In this document: piece after piece, positions 58,951-64,000 of the stretch
Layout: every line of letters starts with the position of its first letter
Numbering within the stretch: position 1 is the first letter of the stretch
DNA from: Ciona intestinalis
Taxonomy: Eukaryota > Chordata > Ascidiacea > Phlebobranchia > Cionidae
Direction of reading: 5' to 3'
Assembly (NCBI RefSeq): GCF_000224145.3
Contig: NC_020174.2
Location: 646,520-710,519 of the forward strand
DNA: 64,000 nt
Program-made: the position numbers and the translations under genes
Notes under the pieces: generated by a model
What the model was told of the DNA's origin: nothing
Seen by the model: only the letters and a program-made list of their open reading frames with translations
Databases searched by the model: none

Positions 58951-61900
58951 TTAAGCTGAAACACCAGCATCAAATTTTGGACTTTCAATAAAAAACAAAA
59001 ACACTAAATTTACAATTATTAAATACAAAAGTAGCGATAACTTGATTGCACCTTTTCCTAAAGCTTTGGTTTGTTCACCACCTGTGCCAAATATTTATAT
59101 ATTTTTTTTTTCTTAACTTCTTACCATAAAATACTCCCATAAAACCTTGTCTAACTACAGATCCATCAGAATAAAAGCGAAGCTTTAAGATCCCATCTGT
59201 AGAAGTGTATACTGATCTATGGGGGTAAAGTCCTCGCAAAGTATCTGTTACTGTATTTCCATCTAGGATCTGGTAAAAATAAATGCATTAGAATATGTAG
59301 TTTGTAATACATTAGTGTTGCTCAAAACATGGTAGTTTATTCATCTTTTGTACCCTGATTTCCAGAAGCTCCTATGTTAAAATATTGACCTGTAAATAAT
59401 CACAGCAAGACTCTGTTGAGAAATCCTCAATTACAAGTCGGACAGGTTTTTTGGGGTTGGTTGTTATTATCCATTCACAGTCAAGATTGTTGGAATAACT
59501 GTTGGATTCATAACCGGGTGAATTAATTTGCTGGCGTGACTTGTTTGCTTGGACATGGAAGCCACATTTCCCTGTATAAAAAATATATATATTGATGTTC
59601 ATTGTTATTTTTTTTTCCTGAGGAAAGCTTGGGAAATGGATGCATATACAGGGACTGTGTATAGACAGATTTAATGTTTTTTGTTAACTGTAACAGGGCC
59701 AGGTTTTATGTTCAATTTAACAGGTAGTGTAAATCTTATAATAATACCAAGTAACATACTATTGGGTTTCAGAATTAAACTACATTTAAACAGGATCTGC
59801 CAGACTAAAACTAGGGAAAATAATAATGTGCTTTTTGTCAGAGGAAATGTTTTTAAGTAAAAATAAAATTTGGCTGCCACATTTTATTAAATGTACATGT
59901 ATGTTCCTTGAGACAGCTTAAGGTTACTTTGTATAAAGTATATAAGTCTTGGTAAACTGGTGATAATGTACCAATTAAATAAAGGTGTCTTTGACTAAAG
60001 GCAACCTATATGTTTATATGTCTCTTACCATTTGTAAAAATAGGTATTAATGGTCGCGGTTCTCTTGCAGGTCCTGGTTGTGAGAAAGTTGTGTTGTGAG
60101 AAAAAAAGAAATAATAATAAAATTATAGAATAAAAGAGCATAAGGGTAACCGTTATTAAAGTTATATAATATATATTATATATAAAGAGGTAACAGGTGT
60201 AATAGGTGTAACTGTTTTACTTTGAATAATTTTACCCCTAATGTTGGGCCTCTGAATTTACTTTGATATTTTGCTATGCGAAAGAATTTGCTAAAATTAT
60301 GGTAAAGCCTGTTTAAGTCGTAATGTAACTAATGCTAAGAGGATGTGACATTTGTAATTATAATTAACACAAAAATTGGTTGTAAAATTCTATTGCATTT
60401 CAAGATGACACGTGGTCTAAGAAAGCTTGAGAAACTGTGTTCATTAAAATATGCTGTAATCATGTAGTCATATTGTCTCAAACATTTGTTAATAAATTTG
60501 CAACCTTGATGGTCTGTTGTTATCACTGGTTCTGGTGTTGTTGTTTCTTCATTGTAGTTCCATGCTTCATTTAAGTCTGTTGTTGTCATTGGTGCGGGTG
60601 TTTGATCACTTGAACAGGAGCAATCAATTTCTGAACAAGATATTACAGTTTTTCACATTAGTGCTAAAAATTAATTCGTTTTTTACATTAGTTTTAAAAA
60701 ATAATCTGTTCTTTTTACATTGGTTCTAAAAATCTATCTCTTTTTTTACATTATTACTGTAAATCTTTCTGTTTTTTTACACATTAAAACTAAAAGTTGT
60801 CTTTTTTTACATTAGTTTTAAAAATCTATCTCTTTTTGACTGACATTGTTAAATAGTTAAATTGATTCATGTTAAGGCACAATACCTTTGTATGTGGCAA
60901 TAATAAAAAAATCTGGATAATATTTGAACTTCACAGTTAAGTTTGTGCCTGTTGAAGTAAAGGTCACCCCTCTTCCCTGTCCTCGAACTTCACCCAGTAA
61001 ATTGGTGCCTTCATAAACCTATTAGAACATGAATAAATGAATTGCTCCAACCTACTGGTCACTGATAGGTTGTCCAAATTGTCAGCCATACATAAATAAA
61101 AAATAAAAAAGGTTATAATTTAGGTATTCTGATCGGGTTTTAAAAAGTCAGAGTACTGATAAAATTTATGCCGGTCAAAATATAAACATTTTTGTTTATG
61201 CGGAACTTTATTGAAGTTATTTGTTAGATGTCACATTATTGGCTTTCAATTGGAAAATAGTCTGATATATTACTTTATTTTAAGACATGCATTTAAGACA
61301 TTAAATCGATTATGCATTTATACTCAGTATTCATTGGTACCCTGATTTTTTCAGGGTTTACATGTATACCGTGCATACCCATGTTAGGCGCCTATGGGTA
61401 TCCTGTTTGCAGACAACCTTTCAACATTCAAATAACTGTGGACATTGACTGAACTATACAATATAGCTTATATTGTAGCTTAAACTTGAATTCTAAAAAA
61501 AATTATTAATAGACTTACTTGCAGAACACTGCAGCACAACGACATGTTGTAGTTGTGTAATTGCAACTGAACTTGGGTTCCCACGCTTGATAGTATTTGC
61601 CATTCACAGGAATTATAATAGAAGTCCATTGTTTGTGGTTGTCTTGTTGCAAAATGCCACCCACAGTCTGGTAATTTAAGATTAACAATATTGACCACTT
61701 TTTGTTTTTCAAGTTTACATTTATAAATATTTGATATAAGGAAAATATGACGAGTAATTTTAATGTTTTTGTTTGAATAAAAAGTTGTTAATAATGATAA
61801 ATTGGGTAATAATGATAATAGTAAACGTCATACCCATGACTAAACATACTTTTCTAGACGTTAATAAGCCCACGTCTTGGGAAACTTATTCATATTTTAA

Positions 61901-63921
61901 ACATAAATACCAGGGTAGATTGTTTGGTCTTCACTGTCGTCCACTGTCGTTATTGTTGCTATTGTTGCTGTTGTTGTTGTTATTGGTGTTGTTGTTATGT
62001 CCAGTGAAGTTGCATTGATAGCTAAAATATTATGTACATGTTTGTTATAACATATACATATAGTAAGTTGGGGAAAGATGAGACACCTTTTCAAACTATT
62101 TTCTCGACTGATTGGCAGTAAAAAAAGAACAGTCAAAGAAATATAAAATCATATATAAAATCACTTTCATAGAATATTGGTAATTGTTTAAAACATGATC
62201 AGAATATTTAAATAATAAATTATGTACTAAAGGTGTCCCATCCTCTCCACATTACTATATAAAACTTTATTTTTATAGATAACTTTGTATGAAAAAATAT
62301 TATGCTGTATGTCCAGATATTATGGAAGAAAAAAAAGGTATTTTACAGTTTTATTTATTAAACGCTGATTGAATGTTTTTGGTTTAATAATAAAGTTGTT
62401 AAAGAAAAAATATTGGCAGACAAACAAATTTTTCTAAATGCATTGCATCGAAAAGGTATCAGAACTCCTGATCTAACATAGTTTAATATCTATTATGTTT
62501 AAAAATACCAATTGTTACTTACATTTATAGGTTGCATTGAATCTAAATAAAGTGTTTTGGGATTGGTTGGAATTGAAGAAGAAGTAAGAATAAACGAGAT
62601 CTTGGTTTGTAGTAGTGAGCACAATACGTAGATTTCTTGATCTTGAAACAAGTGTATATTGTGTCCCTTCACCACTGATTTGTTCTATATTATCCCCGTC
62701 ATATATCTGTAGGGAATGGAAAAGGTGTGTATTTACATGTAACTGTATTCTGCATACACCACATATATATCCCAGTAACATGTGGGTCAATAATGATATT
62801 CTAATATTCTAATGTCTGCCGCTTTCACGAGAGAGGTACTTGAGGACCTAGGATTTAGGCAATATTTGGCTCATTACCCCAAACACCCTTGTACGCCCGA
62901 AAGTGACATGAAAACTTGGACATGGGTGAAAGTTTTAAAGTATATGACTGATTTGTTTACTCGTTACATGCAAATTAGAAACATAAGTAATGAAACAGGT
63001 CCATTGCCAAAGCATTTATAAAAAGTTTTGGCGTAAGTTGTTTTTAATTTTTACTATACATTTGTATAAAAAAAAATTAAAAAAAGTTTGCAAAAAACAG
63101 ATCTAGAAGATCTTGAAGTAGCAGCTATAAGCCTTGAACTCACAACCTCTGGGTTACAGGTATGGTAACCATTGTGTCAGCGCTAAACAAATCAAACACT
63201 TACGTTAATATGGTCACAGCACAGTTCCATGTTGTAATATTCAAAGGTTAATTCAACTCTTTCTCCAGGTTCTGCATTAATGCTCCATTCACACCTCAAA
63301 CCTTTGCTGTAACCAAGGGGCCAATCAGGGGAATAAAACGCTTGGGCATAAGATCTTGCTGTCAAGTTTGTCCCGCATTCCCCATCTGTGTCAGAAAACA
63401 GTAATTTTTGGATCATATGAAGTGGTCAGTGGTGCAGCCATGGACGTAATTTGCTTATTCTTTGGTGGTTATAATGTTATAACACAGGTGTTCTGTTTCA
63501 TACACCTCGTGCCCACTGACTAGTTACCACATATGTAACTTTGTTGGTGATTTTTTGAAGGACTGACAATTTAGACAACTGATTGGTGACCACCGGGTTG
63601 GAGAAATTACCATTAGATGTTTTGCTCAAGCACACAAAGAATATGCCCACAATGGTAGCAACAACAAGCCTTGAATTTATAACTTTTGGGTTAGAGGCAA
63701 AGTATTGTATCATTTATGTGGAACAGACAATTATATTGTCCTATTTATAATAGTATATTAATAATGTAAAGGAAATGTTTTGTAACTTGTAATATTTTAC
63801 AATAACAAACCAATACCATAGTTATAATCAATGGTAGTTTCGTTGTTGTTCGAAAAATATTCAGAGATGTTGGCAACAGCAATGTCTGGATAAAGTTGGT
63901 CCGGATCATAACTCAACGACC
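58951..63921 (-). CDS. Multi-CUB-domain secreted protein with Thr-rich linkers; 5' end beyond window
   Basis: Extracellular protein built from CUB domains (protein/carbohydrate-binding beta-sandwiches). Exons in transcript order: 63921-63817 (linker), 63385-63204 and 62706-62523 (CUB A), 62021-61911 (Thr-rich linker), 61667-61519 and 61018-60886 (CUB B), 60630-60505 (Thr/Glu linker with CSC), 60073-60029 (short Pro linker), 59571-59390 and 59269-59125 (CUB C), 58955-58951 (Ala-stop, tentative). About 455 residues in window. Each CUB is split by a phase-0 intron just before the (I/V)(Y/L)(D/E)G strand; all linkers and domain borders are phase 1. CUB starts read GECGTNL, DCGWHF, GKCGFHV; second Cys in LRCEWSI, NSCEWQI, LDCEWII; then a vicinal pair in ELCCDHIN, SLCCSVLQ, ESCCDYLQ. 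The usual fourth Cys is absent in all three. The linkers look like O-glycosylation targets. No enzyme domain is visible; the signal peptide should lie to the right of the window. Confidence 0.9.
62059..62260. mobile_element. GGTGGGG-end MITE, diverged (CUB gene intron)
   Basis: TATAGTAAGTTGGGGAAAGA to GGTGTCCCATCCTCTCCACA, about 200 bases, more diverged than the others. Confidence 0.78.
63475..63716 (-). mobile_element. tRNA-derived SINE, reverse (CUB gene intron)
   Basis: Reverse copy: TGTTCTGTTTCATACACCTC, GTTACCACATATGTAACTTT, TGGTGACCACCGGGTTGGAG, CCCACAATGGTAGCAACAAC. The tRNA-like head is degenerate. Confidence 0.7.
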
Positions 63922-64000
63922 CTGGAAAAAGGTTAAGTGCGACAATGTCATTTCAACCTGTAATTATGCATTTTAACTAATGATTGTAACTTGTTTATCC

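Overview
This window is a compact, AT-rich, intron-rich animal genome segment. It is most likely a tunicate of the Ciona type. The evidence is chordate gene content (a clusterin-like gene, EXOC1, ANAPC5, TMEM87, an RGS3-like gene), short GT..AG introns, genes every 5-10 kb, and many copies of short inverted-repeat elements with GGTGGGG(G/T)AAGATGGG ends of the kind known from Ciona. The species is an inference. There is no bacterial or viral gene set. Five runs of N (3027-3076, 3694-3818, 4530-4579, 17429-17478, 18348-18472) mark a draft assembly, and two of them are flanked by duplicated sequence.

Layout. (1) 330-10981, +: C-terminal half of exocyst subunit EXOC1/Sec3. (2) 11925-21864, +: ANAPC5, complete except for one exon probably lost in a gap. 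(3) 22816-33407, +: a 19-exon secreted clusterin-like gene with a dibasic cleavage site and a long proline-rich insert. (4) 35742-37649, -: intronless TMEM87-type seven-pass membrane protein. (5) 39952-46543, -: RGS protein with an N-terminal C2-like region (RGS3-like). (6) 47975-54118, +: secreted serine beta-lactamase-like protein with all three active-site motifs, divergently arranged with the RGS gene. (7) 55553-57228, +: small Cys-rich PLAC8/cornifelin-family gene. (8) 58951-63921, -: secreted protein with three CUB domains and Thr-rich linkers, open at the right edge.

Each multi-exon model was built by joining exons at GT/AG sites and checking that codon phase carries across every junction. 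For the RGS, beta-lactamase and PLAC8 genes the summed length is an exact multiple of three. The clusterin-like gene is off by exactly one base, located to an A run near 29580. ANAPC5 has one junction with a one-base conflict and one missing exon. Neighbouring genes share no evident pathway (exocytosis, cell cycle, extracellular chaperone, Golgi membrane protein, G-protein signalling, hydrolase), so this looks like ordinary gene-dense chordate sequence.

Introns and intergenic DNA are dominated by mobile and tandem repeats: about a dozen GGTGGGG-end MITEs, a hAT-like element with its empty site present nearby, a MULE-like element with 9-bp target duplications, small palindromic MITEs, tRNA-derived SINEs, a 71-bp minisatellite at four places, and several other minisatellites. 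The most noteworthy points are the invertebrate clusterin homologue, the hAT filled/empty pair inside a duplicated EXOC1 exon, the satellite that matches a MITE end and abuts a splice acceptor, a near-perfect 129-bp inverted repeat around the last two clusterin exons, and three CUB domains that replace the second disulphide with a vicinal Cys-Cys.
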